DNA of 64,000 bases from a bacterium (GCA_021158465.1 JAGGUN010000035.1:10668-74667); one strand, 5' to 3'; positions 25,846 through 35,687 are shown, counted from the stretch's first letter. Program-made: numbers and translations. The notes: a model not told the origin generated them from the letters alone.

Positions 25846-28800
25846 TTAGCGGATAAGAACGGTTTTCTCTAAGGTTCGTCTGTTTCCTTTTTCAAGCAGG
25901 ATAAGATATATCCCCGATGGAAGCGAGCCTGCATCCCAGACGATCTCGTTTCCCATGGTATAGCCGTTGAATATCTCTGCGACCTCTTCCCCGAGGATAT
26001 TGTAAGCGGACAGTTTTATCCTTTCGCTGTCGTTACCAGCGAGGATGATCTTCTGGGTGGAGTTGAACGGATTGGGGATGAGCCTTATGGAGAGCCTTTC
26101 CGGGGAGGCTCCTCTCTTTTGTATGCCGGTGAAGTGGTCTATGGATATGCCTGTGTGATACCTGTTTCCTCGTGCTGTTCCCCATAGGATCGCCCCATCG
26201 TATGCTTCTGATTCTGTTCGCCATAGGTAGAGTGCCCCGTCGAATGCGGATGCAGCTATCTCAAGGTATCCATCGTTGTCGAGGTCGGATACGACTGGTG
26301 TACCGAGCGACAGGTCGTTCATAAGGAGAGGGTAGCCGACGACAAGCTCGCCGTCGTCAGATGAGTATGCATATAGCCTTTCCCGCAGGAAGAAAAGGAT
26401 GTCCTGGACACCGTCTCCATTTATGTCAGCGACGGCAGGTTCTACAGGGATGACCTCGGTCGCTGGCAGTGGCAAGGGGATGGATAGCAGCGTTTCGGCT
26501 GAGCCGTTCAGGACGATGAGCTGAGAGCAACCCACAACGATAATCTCATCTCTTCCATCGTTGTTCACATCGGCGCAGATAGGGGTCGATGTATAGCCGT
26601 ATGTCCCCGCCGACGGCATCGGGAAGAGGTATGGGAAACCTGGTAGGAGCTCGCCTGTCGAGCTATAGGCGTATACCTTCTGATGGTAGGATGAGAATAT
26701 GATTTCGAATGTTGACAGGTCGCCGTCTATGTCGCCGAGCGAGATAGAGGATGCCGGGTAATCTGCTTCTATCTCTATCGGGAAGCCGTCCGGCTCATTA
26801 CCTTCAATGTCCCAGCAGTAGATGTGTCCTGTGTTGGTCGAGTCGTTGCGGTTTCCTGGGAAGATAATCTCCTTCACGCCGTCACCGTTTATATCGGCGA
26901 CAGCTGGAGTGCCATAGTTGACGCCGTAGTTGTCAAGATATGTATAGGCAAACATCCCTGGAGACTCGGGGAAAAGCTCGGAGTATAGCTCTCCGTTCCA
27001 GCGCCATATATAGAACCTTCTGTATTCGTTGGCGACAATTATCTCGGTATATCCGTCGCCGTCTATATCCGAGGCAACGATATTTGTCAGAGCGGGTCCA
27101 ATCATATGGGAGGGCCAGCCTGGTGTGTCTGTTCCGTCGATCTCCCACATATACACATTCCAGTCGATGTCTCGGGAGGCAACTGTTATCTCACTTTGCC
27201 CATCTTCGTCAAAATCCTCCACGACACCGGACGACCATATACCCTCTGTTGCGAGTGTTTCTATTGCTATCTCTGCGAACGGATTGATTGTGGCAGGGTT
27301 CCTGTCAATCACTTCTTCCCCTGAGAGATGGAAGCCGTATACGAGCCCCTTGATGCTCCCGGCGAACATTTCGTCTATTCCGTCTCCATCGATGTCGCCG
27401 AAGAACGGGGTCGTGGCGAACTTGTCCCCTCCTCCTATACGGATGGGCCAACCAGGGTAGGTGGCAAGTGATGTCCATGCGAATATAGCGTCGGAGAGTG
27501 CGCCTTCAACGAGGTCATGGCTGAGGGAACTGACCCTGTAGAAGAACCCACTGCCGCGCTCGAGCGGGGAATCGAGAAAGCTCGATATTCCGGCTATTGG
27601 GTAGTCGTTCACTCGAACATACTCACCGTCCAGCTCCTCTGAGCGATAGACATTGAAGGCATAGGCGTTGCTATCGCTTGCCGACCAGTTTACCTTTATC
27701 CAGTCAACGCCGTTTTCCATAAGGAGTGTCTCCGGAGGTAGCGGGATAACGAGCAAGCAGTTGAAAAGTTTCTCGTTGCCGAAGCTATCCACAAGAGAGA
27801 GGGAGAAAGGTATACCTCCTCCGTCATATGAAGCAGAGACGGAGAGATCAAAGCTAATGGATACCTCATCAAGGTGAGAGACCTCGCCCACAGGCATAGA
27901 GTCTTCAGCCACGGTAAGCAGGCTTCCTGGTATGAATACCATGTATCCTCCGGGGAAATCGCCGGTTCCGAGGTTCTTTAGCTCGGCTGTGAGCTGTGCT
28001 TCATCGAGCGGTTCGACCATATTGTCTCCGTCTGCGTCGTTCCAGAGGATGCGGAGGGTCTGCATATCGGGTGTGTCGACTCTGAGGTGAAGGGTCTCCT
28101 GTACAGTATGTTCTCCGGTCAGTTCCACAAGCACAGGCAAGACCCTGCTCCCTTTTAATGTATCTGATAGGAGGAGGGAGAATATATCCAAATAGACAGA
28201 GTCCGTGGCTGGGATGACTACAGTGGTGTCGTCGGGCGTATGAGTGAAATGTGGTGAGCTGGCGATACTGACCGTGGCAGTAGTTGTTTCTCTACCTGTA
28301 TTTTCGACCCAAAAGGGGAACAGGATGTTTTCCCCAGGCTCATATGTAGAGTCGCTATCTCCTGTAAGTTCCACGGGTGTATCGGGGTAAATGACAAGAT
28401 GTGCTGCCGAGGGGGGAGAAACAAATACTGTCTCTGCCACGGGGGCGATGTTATCACCTGTCACCCAGACAAAGAGCGTCTCCGATCTGCCGAAAGAGAA
28501 CCGAAAGGAGATCCTTCCTGTCTCATCTGTAAACCCTATTGCGCTTCTGCCGTCTGGTGTGAAGCAGGAAACGGTTGCCGAATCGATTGGACTGCCTGTT
28601 GTATCGTTCACGGAGACGGTTACGAAGGTATCGGAGAGGGAGATAGAATCGGGTTCAACCTCGACCACGGGGAAGATGGGTGGAGCGGTAAAGAGTCTGA
28701 GCAAGGGGTACCCTTCAAGATGCGTTATGAATAGCAGGTATCTGTCGAAGCCAGCAGCATAGACATAGACTCCTCCCATAATATCGCCGAGGCAGTTCAT

Positions 28801-30471
28801 TCCGTGTCGGGCTATCATCCTGTAGAACCTTTCCAGCGTTCCTTTGTGGTGTGTCCAGGCGGTTCTGGTGTTCCCTATAAATGCTACTCCACCACCGGCG
28901 GGCGCAAATAGCCAGTGCTCGGAGATACAGTCGAAGTCGACAGCGTTCACCGTGCAGGAAAAGGAGACAAGAACCGGGTAAAAAGGGGAGTTTGTTAGAG
29001 TGTCGAAGTCGGAGGAAAAGAACCCTCCTCCACCGCATTTAAACCCTGTTCCTATGAAATACTGTGAGGAATGACCGACATGGAAAAGGATCTGGTGTCC
29101 TCTGTTCAGCTCCCTATCGAAGTTCAGGTAGTTGAGTTCGTCTGCCTCGAAAGTTGAGCATTCCTCTGGGCGCGAGAATAGCCTTGTGAATCTTACATCC
29201 TCGGGAGGGGGTGATGTTATGACCATAGAATCGAGGAAAAAGGCTCCGATGCAGTCTGTACATCCGTTGGAGAGGGCTGCACCGGCGAGGAGCCAGTCGG
29301 TGTAGAACTGCTCGGAGGAGTCGGCGAGGAGACGGTCTTCGAGGGAGAATGTCCTGTACTTGGCGAGATAGAGCGTCGCTTCGGATATATCCTCGGCTGA
29401 GACTCGCCCCACTGACAGCTCCGGATAGGGGTCGTCCTCGACTGATTCCCCGAAGTGATAGTCGCCATTTGAGTTCCAGTTACCGTCGAGGCAGGTGTAG
29501 TACAGGTCTGTCGGGACATCAACATAGGAGGAGACAGCATCCCTTGCATACCCGTACCTCATCGGCACAAAGGTAGGGTCTCCTCCTATGAAAAGGCAGG
29601 ATGCACCCCATATCCGGTAGGCGTCCTGCATAAATCTCCTTATCTTTTCGGGGAGATCCAGTCCGAAGTAGTTCTCATCTATTTCTTCCACTGTTATGGT
29701 GCGTGAGAATGAGCCGTATTTTATTCCGTCAAACTGCGAGAAGACAGGTGCAAGGCTGTCCGTTGTCAGTATAATTAGGTCAACAGGATCATCGCCTGGC
29801 GTAGGCGGAAAGCTCTCCTGTCGACCAGATATAACCTGTGTATACTCCTGGATGTTGTAGCAGACGGAGAATCTAGGAATGTCCTCCGGGTTGTCCACGA
29901 GGGACAGGAGGAGCTTCTTCCTGAAGAGAGCAGAGACTGGGGTCATAACCCTGGGGACAAAGACCTGTTCTTCTTGACCGAAGCGGAGGGTAATATCGAT
30001 TCTTCTGTTGAGGATGAGCGTTCCTGTAACTGGAAGGTAAGAGACAGGATAGATGATAAGGGAGACGATGTGGTTTCCAGAGAGGTACCCTGAGCCTGCA
30101 ATTTTCACGACCGTGTCGGGATAAGCCTCGCTTTTATAGGTCGCCTTCTGTGGTTCCCAGGCGCTCATATCTGGTCGAAGGTTCCCTATCGGGGCAAGGT
30201 CGAATCTCCCTTCGAGGGTGTCAGACAGAACGGTGTATTCTATCCCCAGGAGTGATTTGGGAGGCACTATTAGGTTGATGCTCTTTGCAGGCAGCGCGGG
30301 TGTGCCAACTTCACCCAAGATCTGGCAACCTTTCATACCGACAGCTACTCCAGCTTCCAAGTAGTTGAAGGAAATATCGTTTGGTGAGAACTCGAGGGAG
30401 TATCTCATTTCCGATGCATACAGGGGAAAAACGAGGATAAGTATGGCTGTAACTTTTATAATTAATCTCAT
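25846..30471 (-). CDS. Secreted C25 (gingipain-type) cysteine peptidase with FG-GAP propeller and sorting domain
   Basis: A 1541-residue exported peptidase. The start at 30471 overlaps the upstream stop (ATGA) and follows GGAGGGAGAA; an ATG four codons earlier has no such support. A signal peptide ends near YASE, then a C25-type propeptide (to about 215). The catalytic domain (about 215-600) contains LFHVGHSS (His467) and VSFSCTVNAVD (Cys506), the C25 His/Cys dyad. Ig-like and FN3-like regions follow (about 605-1015). Next is an FG-GAP/VCBS beta-propeller with eight DxDxDG-type calcium loops such as DIDGDGIDE and DINGDGVKE (about 1025-1460). The tail starts IPNPFNST and ends EKTVLIR, a type IX-like sorting domain. 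In gingipain relatives the propeptide and sorting domain are removed on export. Confidence 0.88.
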   Translation of the reverse strand: MRLIIKVTAILILVFPLYASEMRYSLEFSPNDISFNYLEAGVAVGMKGCQILGEVGTPALPAKSINLIVPPKSLLGIEYTVLSDTLEGRFDLAPIGNLRPDMSAWEPQKATYKSEAYPDTVVKIAGSGYLSGNHIVSLIIYPVSYLPVTGTLILNRRIDITLRFGQEEQVFVPRVMTPVSALFRKKLLLSLVDNPEDIPRFSVCYNIQEYTQVISGRQESFPPTPGDDPVDLIILTTDSLAPVFSQFDGIKYGSFSRTITVEEIDENYFGLDLPEKIRRFMQDAYRIWGASCLFIGGDPTFVPMRYGYARDAVSSYVDVPTDLYYTCLDGNWNSNGDYHFGESVEDDPYPELSVGRVSAEDISEATLYLAKYRTFSLEDRLLADSSEQFYTDWLLAGAALSNGCTDCIGAFFLDSMVITSPPPEDVRFTRLFSRPEECSTFEADELNYLNFDRELNRGHQILFHVGHSSQYFIGTGFKCGGGGFFSSDFDTLTNSPFYPVLVSFSCTVNAVDFDCISEHWLFAPAGGGVAFIGNTRTAWTHHKGTLERFYRMIARHGMNCLGDIMGGVYVYAAGFDRYLLFITHLEGYPLLRLFTAPPIFPVVEVEPDSISLSDTFVTVSVNDTTGSPIDSATVSCFTPDGRSAIGFTDETGRISFRFSFGRSETLFVWVTGDNIAPVAETVFVSPPSAAHLVIYPDTPVELTGDSDSTYEPGENILFPFWVENTGRETTTATVSIASSPHFTHTPDDTTVVIPATDSVYLDIFSLLLSDTLKGSRVLPVLVELTGEHTVQETLHLRVDTPDMQTLRILWNDADGDNMVEPLDEAQLTAELKNLGTGDFPGGYMVFIPGSLLTVAEDSMPVGEVSHLDEVSISFDLSVSASYDGGGIPFSLSLVDSFGNEKLFNCLLVIPLPPETLLMENGVDWIKVNWSASDSNAYAFNVYRSEELDGEYVRVNDYPIAGISSFLDSPLERGSGFFYRVSSLSHDLVEGALSDAIFAWTSLATYPGWPIRIGGGDKFATTPFFGDIDGDGIDEMFAGSIKGLVYGFHLSGEEVIDRNPATINPFAEIAIETLATEGIWSSGVVEDFDEDGQSEITVASRDIDWNVYMWEIDGTDTPGWPSHMIGPALTNIVASDIDGDGYTEIIVANEYRRFYIWRWNGELYSELFPESPGMFAYTYLDNYGVNYGTPAVADINGDGVKEIIFPGNRNDSTNTGHIYCWDIEGNEPDGFPIEIEADYPASSISLGDIDGDLSTFEIIFSSYHQKVYAYSSTGELLPGFPYLFPMPSAGTYGYTSTPICADVNNDGRDEIIVVGCSQLIVLNGSAETLLSIPLPLPATEVIPVEPAVADINGDGVQDILFFLRERLYAYSSDDGELVVGYPLLMNDLSLGTPVVSDLDNDGYLEIAASAFDGALYLWRTESEAYDGAILWGTARGNRYHTGISIDHFTGIQKRGASPERLSIRLIPNPFNSTQKIILAGNDSERIKLSAYNILGEEVAEIFNGYTMGNEIVWDAGSLPSGIYLILLEKGNRRTLEKTVLIR

Positions 30472-31547
30472 TTCTCCCTCCATTCACCCAGTCCTTCGAG
30501 CATTCTTCTGACGACAGATACTGGGTTGTGATAACTTTCGACCCACCTGCGTCCGTTTTCGGCGATATGGGGTATCATCTCGGGGTGGTCGAAGAACTCT
30601 GCTATCCTGTCCACGATATTCCTCTCATTTATGGTTATGAACGGATGTTCTCCAAGTAGGCGTTCATAGTCAGGTTTTAGCTCGACGAGTGTTGGTATCC
30701 CCATAGATATAGCCTCGAGTGCTGATATTCCGTATCCCAGCTCGCCGAGCTGGTCAATGAATATATCGCAGGTCGACTTTTGCTCGATAGCCTCCTTGTA
30801 TGGAACCCCCTCTATCAGCACAATCTCAATAGGATAAACTTTTTCCGCTTCCCGAAGTGCTGATAGTATCCTCTTTGTTCCTTTGGTGGCTCTGTGTGTG
30901 GGGCTGTGCCCCACGCGAAGCAAACCGTTCCCAGACCAGAACTTCTCCTTCATACGGAACCTGCTTGCATCGAACGGGAATGGTAGATGCTCAAGCCCGT
31001 TGCAGTAGTATATATGATCGAACTCGAACCCGTATATCTTGTCCGCTATCTTCTTTATATAAGGCATAAGCCCGACCCATCTGAGGTCGACTCCGTAATA
31101 GACTGCAGCGAGCTTTTTCCCGGAGAGGTCGAGCGATTGCAAAATCTTCCCCGAACGCAGAAACCCCTCTCCACCATCCAGGAATATTATATCGGCGTTC
31201 CTCACAATGTCTAAAGCGGTCGATGAAGAAAGGAGTTTTTCCCAGAGCCTATCACGGAGGGAGAAGAAGAGCTTATGCACCGGTGTTGCAGGTTTCCAGA
31301 GCCGCTCTCCGCTTTCTCGACGGAGATTGTCCACACGAACGGTCATCCACGGGAACAGCTTCTTGCCTGCCTTTGCGATAGGGTCATCTATCAAGGGGAG
31401 GGATAATGGTATATCTTCGCCGGGGAAGTTGGGGAGTGTGTGCCGGGTTATGAGTTGTGAGTGGTATCCGAGGTGTCTTTCCGTTTCTGCGAGAAGCGAG
31501 GGAAGACCAGCGAAGTTCACAGTTGCGAGATGAACTATGCTCTTCAT
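30468..31547 (-). CDS. Predicted glycosyltransferase (GT4/GT-B-like)
   Basis: A 359-residue cytoplasmic protein. I chose ATG 31547 because it overlaps the methyltransferase stop (ATGA) and starts MKSIVHLATVNFAG; the frame extends 49 codons further into that gene without support. It shows GT-B character: RVGHSPTHRATKGTK in the nucleotide-binding region and GISALEAISMGIPTLVE, which matches the C-terminal EAxxxGxP motif of GT4-type enzymes. Donor and acceptor cannot be told. It is coupled to the methyltransferase upstream and the C25 peptidase downstream. Confidence 0.75.
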   Translation of the reverse strand: MKSIVHLATVNFAGLPSLLAETERHLGYHSQLITRHTLPNFPGEDIPLSLPLIDDPIAKAGKKLFPWMTVRVDNLRRESGERLWKPATPVHKLFFSLRDRLWEKLLSSSTALDIVRNADIIFLDGGEGFLRSGKILQSLDLSGKKLAAVYYGVDLRWVGLMPYIKKIADKIYGFEFDHIYYCNGLEHLPFPFDASRFRMKEKFWSGNGLLRVGHSPTHRATKGTKRILSALREAEKVYPIEIVLIEGVPYKEAIEQKSTCDIFIDQLGELGYGISALEAISMGIPTLVELKPDYERLLGEHPFITINERNIVDRIAEFFDHPEMIPHIAENGRRWVESYHNPVSVVRRMLEGLGEWREK

Positions 31548-32338
31548 TCGGGTTTCCTCGCAAGAAGGTAACTCCTTGGACCGCGCCGGAGAAACGCCCG
31601 CATAAGGTGATCTATCAGGAGAAGGCGTATGAGCCCGTATAGGATATTCAACGATATAATCATCATCTTGAAGAGTGCCCGCCTTAGATGGCATGGCTTA
31701 TTGTGCCACATCCGTTCGAACAGCATACTGATTGCTGTCTGCCAGAAGCGCGTCTCCTTCTCGAATGTGCCCGATTCCACCAGCTCAAACCCTGCTTTCT
31801 CTGCCATACTGGCAAGCTCGGATGGTCTGTATGCGGTGTGAATATACCCTTCTGGGGATGCTACACCGAAGCTTTCGGGGATATCGTCGGAGAGGTATTT
31901 GGGCTTTATCCTGCCGTAGCTTGGACAGGTGATGAGAAGATAACCGCCTGGCTTTATAATCCGGAAGAAGGAGCGAATGACGCCCTCTGCATCTTCTACA
32001 TGTTCGATGGACTCCGAGCAGAGGACGTTTTTGACCGAGTTATCCCGCAGGAAATCGAGCCGCTCCATATCCCCCTGAATGTAAAGGTTGTTGGGGTATC
32101 GGCTCTTTGCAATCCGGAGGGCTGGGAGCGCAATATCAACTCCGATGACCCTGCCCATCCTGTATCCGCTGGAGAGATACCCTCTATTGCAGCCAACATC
32201 AAGTAGAACGCCTTCGGGGATCAGACGCAACATCCTCCTCACAAAATTTGCTCGAAGCCTGCCGGAGGGAGTCCGATAGATAAACTCCTCCTCAGGGTAG
32301 CGCTCAGCAAGCCTGTTATAGAATTCTACAAGATCCAC
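31544..32338 (-). CDS. SAM-dependent methyltransferase (class I)
   Basis: A 264-residue protein with a class I methyltransferase fold. LLDVGCNRGYLSSG (residues about 45-58) is motif I, GVDIALPAL carries the acidic residue of motif II, and CSESIEHVEDAEG and IIKPGGYLLIT are motifs IV and VI. The C-terminal part has a hydrophobic stretch (MIISLNILYGLIRLLLI) that may associate with the membrane. The substrate is unknown, perhaps a glycan or a lipid-linked sugar given the coupled glycosyltransferase. First gene of this operon. Confidence 0.8.
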   Translation of the reverse strand: MDLVEFYNRLAERYPEEEFIYRTPSGRLRANFVRRMLRLIPEGVLLDVGCNRGYLSSGYRMGRVIGVDIALPALRIAKSRYPNNLYIQGDMERLDFLRDNSVKNVLCSESIEHVEDAEGVIRSFFRIIKPGGYLLITCPSYGRIKPKYLSDDIPESFGVASPEGYIHTAYRPSELASMAEKAGFELVESGTFEKETRFWQTAISMLFERMWHNKPCHLRRALFKMMIISLNILYGLIRLLLIDHLMRAFLRRGPRSYLLARKPE

Positions 32339-32346
32339 AGAGAAAC

Positions 32347-32375
32347 AATCTATTTAAAACTACCCGATTAGTCAA
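32347..32375 (-). promoter_or_regulatory. Predicted promoter of the methyltransferase-glycosyltransferase-C25 operon
   Basis: Minus strand TTGACT (32375-32370), 17-bp spacer, TAGATT (32352-32347). It lies only about 10 bp upstream of the ATG at 32338, so the leader would be very short. Confidence 0.45.
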
Positions 32376-32391
32376 GTTGTTCTATTTGGGC

Positions 32392-32420
32392 TTGACTTTT
32401 CCTGCATTACTTGTTAAAAT
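32392..32420 (+). promoter_or_regulatory. Predicted promoter of the Omp28-like gene
   Basis: TTGACT (32392-32397), 17-bp spacer, TAAAAT (32415-32420), 28 bp before the ATG at 32449. The two divergent -35 boxes lie 16 bp apart, so one protein bound here could affect both directions. Confidence 0.6.
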
Positions 32421-32448
32421 TTGACCCATAAAACAAAGGAGCGGTAAT

Positions 32449-34329
32449 ATGAGGAGGGTTGTTATATCGATGATTTTTGTTTTTGCTTTTGTGGTCTCTG
32501 TTTTCCCTGCGGAGAGGATGCATCTTGTAGAGCTTTTCACTCGGCTCAGTTGCGGTTGCTGTTTCTCTGCCTCGCAGGAGGCAGCGCGGGCAGGAAGGGC
32601 ATTTCCCGAGAATGTTGCTGTCATTCAGTATCACTACGACTCGGTTATTAGGATTGACCCGTATTATCTTGCTAACCCTTCGGAGGTGGATGAGAGAGCG
32701 TTCCATAGGAGTGCATCTCCACCGTCTGCGTTTCTTGACGGAGGGTCACTACCGCTGGATGAGTCGGAGGCTACGGAAATCATCTCGTCCCGGATCGGGG
32801 AAACTACCCCTGTTGAAATCGAGATAACGGAGTTCTCCGAAGGAACCGCATCCTTCACTGTAAGATGCGAAGAACCGCTGGCAGGTGAGTATAGGCTCTT
32901 TGTTGTCCTCACTGAATCGAATATCATCTATGAGGTTAACTTGTTGTCTTCCGTTTTCAGGAAGTTCCTCACGCCTGTGACGGGCGAACCTATTGTTCTC
33001 TCGGGGGAGCGGGATTTTGTCTATCCGTTCACAGTTGATGACAGCTGGAAAGAGGAGAATCTGAGAATCGTTGTTTTCATCGAGGATGCGGAGACTGGGG
33101 AGGTAATTCAGGCGGCGAAGGAGCCGGTGCATCTTCCTCCATCGTTCTGGCTCTCCACGCCTTTGAGGGCAGCGTTTGTGCATCCGGGCGAAGTGGAGAC
33201 ACTATCCGTCTATATTTACAACTATGGTGAGGAGACCGACAATTTCTACTTCTCGCTCGATCCTGGTATACCGGAGGACTGGGAGGTAACCGTTGTTGGG
33301 TATGATGAGTTCTCGTTTAGTATTCCTATACTGTCGGCGGATACGGGGCTCGTTAGATTTGTGGTAACTATCGGTGGGACGAGGGGGGAGGGAGACATAA
33401 CGGTTCGGGTGTCGCCTGTTAGGGACACGACACAGGTCTACATCTTGCCCTTTGCGCTTCTGAACGATCCGGAGTATCTGGTAGTTGACGATGATACTGG
33501 TGAGAGGTTTGAGTCGCTGTATATCGAACCGATGGAGGAGTTGGAGAATGTATTTGCTGTATGGGATGTGTTCTGGTACGGTGCGCTTCTCTATCCTAAC
33601 CTCCGTGATTTTGAGGGGGTTATTTGGTTTTGTGCATATGATACGGCGACATCGCTACGGTCGACGGATATAGTAAGGCTGAACAATTTTCTCTATGAGG
33701 GGAGGAAACTGCTTCTATTTGGTTCGGGGTTGGGGGTCGATGTTGGTGACGATGACCTGTTCGATGAGCTTGCAGGGAGCTTTGTTCGGGAGGATATAGA
33801 TGCGACCGAGATTATCGGGACGGATGAGATACCCGAGTTGTCGGGGATCTCCTTTCCGTTCAACAATACAGCTCTGGGTTTCTGGGATGCAACGGCGCCG
33901 GACGCGAGGGTCATCCTCAGATACAATGACCCAGAGGAACATCCTGCTGCTATTGAGGTGGAAAATTTCTGGTTTCACTCGATCCTGTTTAACTTTGGGC
34001 TCGAGGATATAACGGATACAACGGCAGCTGAGGTTCTGTTTCGAACGGTTCTGGAGCATATTGGGATAACTGATGTGGAGGATGCACCGTCGTTGCCTGA
34101 GGGTATGAGCATTGATATATTCCCGAACCCGTTCAACGATAGGCTGAGGGTGGAACTCTCGCATCCTGCCGATGTCAATATATACAACATAGCAGGGGAG
34201 AGGATAGCGCAGTTCGACAGGGTAGAGAAGCTTGTCTGGGATGCAGGGGGAAACCCCTCGGGGGTTTATATTATCCAGGCAAGATCGAAAGGGTTTTCGG
34301 CAACTTCTAAGGCTATACTTATCCGCTGA
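32449..34329 (+). CDS. Omp28-like secreted protein with thioredoxin-like N-terminal domain and sorting tail
   Basis: A 626-residue exported protein. The signal peptide is residues 1-21 (SVFPA). Next comes a thioredoxin-like domain (about 22-115) with VELFTRLSCGCC, where Cys35 and Cys38 sit in CxxC spacing, as in the Omp28-related family. Beta-rich regions follow, including VYILPFALLNDPEYLVVDDD in part, and a GATase-like section (about 345-540). The tail starts IFPNPFNDR and ends TSKAILIR, a type IX-like sorting domain. The CxxC might give redox activity, but this is not proven for Omp28-like proteins. It has its own promoter. Confidence 0.75.
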   Translation: MRRVVISMIFVFAFVVSVFPAERMHLVELFTRLSCGCCFSASQEAARAGRAFPENVAVIQYHYDSVIRIDPYYLANPSEVDERAFHRSASPPSAFLDGGSLPLDESEATEIISSRIGETTPVEIEITEFSEGTASFTVRCEEPLAGEYRLFVVLTESNIIYEVNLLSSVFRKFLTPVTGEPIVLSGERDFVYPFTVDDSWKEENLRIVVFIEDAETGEVIQAAKEPVHLPPSFWLSTPLRAAFVHPGEVETLSVYIYNYGEETDNFYFSLDPGIPEDWEVTVVGYDEFSFSIPILSADTGLVRFVVTIGGTRGEGDITVRVSPVRDTTQVYILPFALLNDPEYLVVDDDTGERFESLYIEPMEELENVFAVWDVFWYGALLYPNLRDFEGVIWFCAYDTATSLRSTDIVRLNNFLYEGRKLLLFGSGLGVDVGDDDLFDELAGSFVREDIDATEIIGTDEIPELSGISFPFNNTALGFWDATAPDARVILRYNDPEEHPAAIEVENFWFHSILFNFGLEDITDTTAAEVLFRTVLEHIGITDVEDAPSLPEGMSIDIFPNPFNDRLRVELSHPADVNIYNIAGERIAQFDRVEKLVWDAGGNPSGVYIIQARSKGFSATSKAILIR

Positions 34330-34344
34330 GACAAAAGAAACCTG

Positions 34345-34373
34345 TTGACAAGTCTGATTTTTTGCTTTATTTT
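34345..34373 (+). promoter_or_regulatory. Predicted promoter of the polysaccharide export cluster
   Basis: Consensus TTGACA (34345-34350), 17-bp spacer, TATTTT (34368-34373), 36 bp before the ATG at 34410. Confidence 0.55.
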
Positions 34374-34409
34374 TTCAAACTTTGAAACGCCTGGTTGTTT
34401 GAGGAATTG

Positions 34410-35687
34410 ATGAGGAGTGTAACAGTTATCATCCTTCTTTTTGCTACAGCATCCTTTGCCCAGGATTATTTCGAGGCGGTGGAGGAGATTCCAGAGGTTG
34501 ATGGGACATTGCTCGAGCTTGAGTCTAGTCTTGTCTATTCCCCCGATGATCCGACTATCCTCTATAACCTTGCCCTTCGGTATCAGGAAGCTGGTGACTG
34601 GGAGAAGGCAAGGGGTATGCTTTACCGTTTGGAGGAGCTGAAGCCATCGTCTGCTTTTGTCGAGTATGCTGTTGGGGAGTTTTTCTCTGCAAAGGGGGAA
34701 ACCGATTCTGCTGTCTACCATTACGAGAAGGCGCTTGAGCTACATTATGAATATCCTGTTGTTTGGGAGAAGCTTGTTCTGCTTGAGCCGAAGTATCTTT
34801 TCAACCTTGGGATGCTTTACAAGGAGAAGGCGGATAGTCTCTTAAGGGAGGATGTGGCGGAGAAGGCGATACAGTATCTTGAGGAGTATAAGGAGAAGAA
34901 TCCAGGTGGGATGTATGTGGCTGATGCTGATGCTGCGATAGAGAGCTTAAGGCTTTTGGAGGGTGAGATAAAGGCGTCAGCGAGAAAAAGGGAACGAGAG
35001 GAGCAGAAGCGAGCGCTTTTGGTGGATGAGAGGAAAAGGCGTATTGAGGAGAGGAACCGTTTTTTGAGGGAGCGCCCTACTATTCTGGGTGGAGGACTGC
35101 GTTTCTGGACACCGGGAAATACCGAGCTCGAGTTCAAGGTAAAAGAGGGGGTGGAGGTTCCTGAGCCGATGGTTGTGGAGACAGGGGGCGATACCGTGGT
35201 CTTTACTCCCACGGAGGATCTGTCGGTGAAGAGGGTTATGAAATCTGCATCAGGGGTTGCACTTTCTGGTGGGCGGTTCTTTGGACCGCTCTGGGCTTGC
35301 TCATCTGTCTACTTCGGTGGTGCACACCCGGCATACTCCTATAAGAAAGGGATCGATACCACACTTGTCGGAACACCTTACGACCCGTATGTGCGTGGAA
35401 CAATAAATACCGTCTCCGTTTTCGAATTGACAGGAGAGGCGAGATATAATATCTGTTATTACTCTCCTCTTGTTGTGTATATCGGAACGGGCGGTGGGCT
35501 TGTGTATATCTTACCACATGAGAAGACCCCATATTTCGACTCCGTTCTGTCGGGGGATATGTTCGCTTCGGTTGCACTCCTTTTCGGGTTTCACAACATT
35601 GTAGCCTGCTTGAGCTTTCGTAGGGGGTTTCTGGGAAGCTCGCAGGCAGGAGTTGTTGACCTGCTTGTATACTATAAAATTTTCTGA
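34410..35687 (+). CDS. TPR-containing exported protein, probable outer-membrane component
   Basis: A 425-residue protein. I placed the start at ATG 34410 (MRSVTVIILLF), 5 bp after GAGG; the frame opens slightly earlier at a TTG. The signal peptide ends at SFAQ. Residues about 30-160 hold TPR-like helices (NLALRYQEAGDWEKARGM). A charged coiled coil spans about 165-220 (rich in R, E and K). The C-terminal half alternates Gly and aromatic residues and ends in Phe (YYKIF), consistent with an outer-membrane beta structure. It precedes the Wza-like gene by only 14 bp, which suggests a role in glycan export or assembly. I know no named family. Confidence 0.65.
   Translation: MRSVTVIILLFATASFAQDYFEAVEEIPEVDGTLLELESSLVYSPDDPTILYNLALRYQEAGDWEKARGMLYRLEELKPSSAFVEYAVGEFFSAKGETDSAVYHYEKALELHYEYPVVWEKLVLLEPKYLFNLGMLYKEKADSLLREDVAEKAIQYLEEYKEKNPGGMYVADADAAIESLRLLEGEIKASARKREREEQKRALLVDERKRRIEERNRFLRERPTILGGGLRFWTPGNTELEFKVKEGVEVPEPMVVETGGDTVVFTPTEDLSVKRVMKSASGVALSGGRFFGPLWACSSVYFGGAHPAYSYKKGIDTTLVGTPYDPYVRGTINTVSVFELTGEARYNICYYSPLVVYIGTGGGLVYILPHEKTPYFDSVLSGDMFASVALLFGFHNIVACLSFRRGFLGSSQAGVVDLLVYYKIF

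Noticed and set aside
31548-31694. 49-residue N-terminal extension of the glycosyltransferase
   Set aside because: It lies within the methyltransferase gene in another frame and does not resemble a GT-B N terminus.
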